5,357 bases of DNA from NCBI GenBank assembly GCA_021805485.1, contig JAJZFF010000311.1:1-5357 (forward strand). Reading direction: 5' to 3'. Shown here in pieces: positions 5,166 through 5,357 of this stretch. The translations under genes were made by a program, and so were the position numbers. Position 1 is the first letter of the stretch. Every line of letters starts with the position of its first letter. Origin of the DNA: Pseudomonadota bacterium. GTDB taxonomy: Bacteria > Pseudomonadota > Alphaproteobacteria > Acetobacterales > Acetobacteraceae. Below the pieces are notes generated by a model. It was not told where the DNA came from. It did not search any database and was given only the letters and a program-made list of their open reading frames with translations.

Positions 5166-5357
5166 ATGGAACTCGACCCCGATGCCTGCTACCGCGCCCT
5201 CGCCACGCGCGACGCCCGGTTCGACGGGCGCTTCTTCACCGGCGTGCGCACCACCGGAATCTATTGCCGGCCGGTCTGCCCGGCGCGCACGCCGCGGCGC
5301 GAGAATGTCCGCTTCTTCGGCTCCGCCGCCGCCGCCGAGGCCGCCGGGTTCCGCTCC
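5166..5357 (+). CDS. Ada-type metal-binding-domain protein, probable Ada/AraC-AlkA alkylation repair protein (partial, 5' end)
   Basis: The first 64 residues are present and the frame is open at the window edge. They match the start of the N-terminal Ada zinc domain: DPDACYRALATRDARFDGRFF at about 4-24, then VRTTGIYCRPVCPARTPRREN at 27-47, and AAAEAAGFRS at the end. C34 and C38 correspond to the first two zinc cysteines (C38 and C42 of E. coli Ada); the first of these accepts methyl groups from DNA phosphotriesters. By spacing, the third cysteine should be the very next codon outside the window. Starts of this form commonly belong to Ada-AraC-AlkA fusions (regulator plus 3-methyladenine glycosylase), but a classical Ada with a methyltransferase domain, or a short AdaA, remains possible. 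No ribosome binding site precedes the ATG. The gene runs in the same direction as the importer operon but 108 nt after it, and looks functionally separate. Confidence 0.88.
   Translation, partial: MELDPDACYRALATRDARFDGRFFTGVRTTGIYCRPVCPARTPRRENVRFFGSAAAAEAAGFRS

Noticed and set aside
1..5357. Mobile element, CRISPR array, tRNA or phage features
   Set aside because: No transposase, integrase, regularly spaced repeats or tRNA-like cloverleaf was recognised, and base composition is uniform.

Overview
The window reads as chromosomal DNA from a GC-rich Gram-negative bacterium, most likely an alphaproteobacterium. The grounds are a strong G/C bias at third codon positions, FrcABC-like sugar importer proteins, a periplasmic binding protein with a cleavable signal peptide, and hairpins without U-tracts at gene ends. 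An acetic-acid or Acidiphilium-like lineage would fit, but that is only an impression. No IS element, tRNA, rRNA or CRISPR array is visible, and base composition looks uniform.

Layout. Positions 1-590 (minus strand) hold the 5' part of an ABC exporter gene. A 222-bp divergent intergenic region (591-812) carries several inverted and direct repeats. Positions 813-1862 (plus) encode a complete GT4-family glycosyltransferase, followed by a strong GC hairpin. A 278-bp intergenic region (1863-2140) holds a second long inverted repeat, two promoter-like elements and an AAACGTTT dyad that resembles a LacI/GalR-family operator. Positions 2141-5057 (plus) form a compact three-gene operon for a sugar-type ABC importer: a single-domain ATPase (2141-2977), a permease (2974-4023, GTG start overlapping the previous stop by 4 nt) and a periplasmic substrate-binding protein (4068-5057). 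After a GC hairpin and a pair of near-identical 14-nt repeats, an Ada-type metal-binding-domain gene begins at 5166 and runs off the window.

How the genes work together. The binding protein captures a sugar-like ligand in the periplasm, the permease passes it through the inner membrane, and the ATPase, presumably as a homodimer, powers transport. The single-domain ATPase matches the FrcA type rather than the duplicated RbsA/XylG/MglA type. The operator-like dyad lies over the predicted transcription start, which suggests repression relieved by a sugar. No catabolic gene or regulator lies in the window, so the substrate cannot be named. The divergent exporter and glycosyltransferase could act together in making and exporting a glycolipid or polysaccharide, but their orientation is the only support. 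The Ada-like gene belongs to the alkylation-damage response and looks unrelated to the importer.

I did not find a convincing undescribed system. The observations most worth a second look are regulatory: the operator-like dyad, the hairpin placed just before the binding-protein ribosome site, the tandem repeats before the Ada-like gene, and its possible leaderless transcript.
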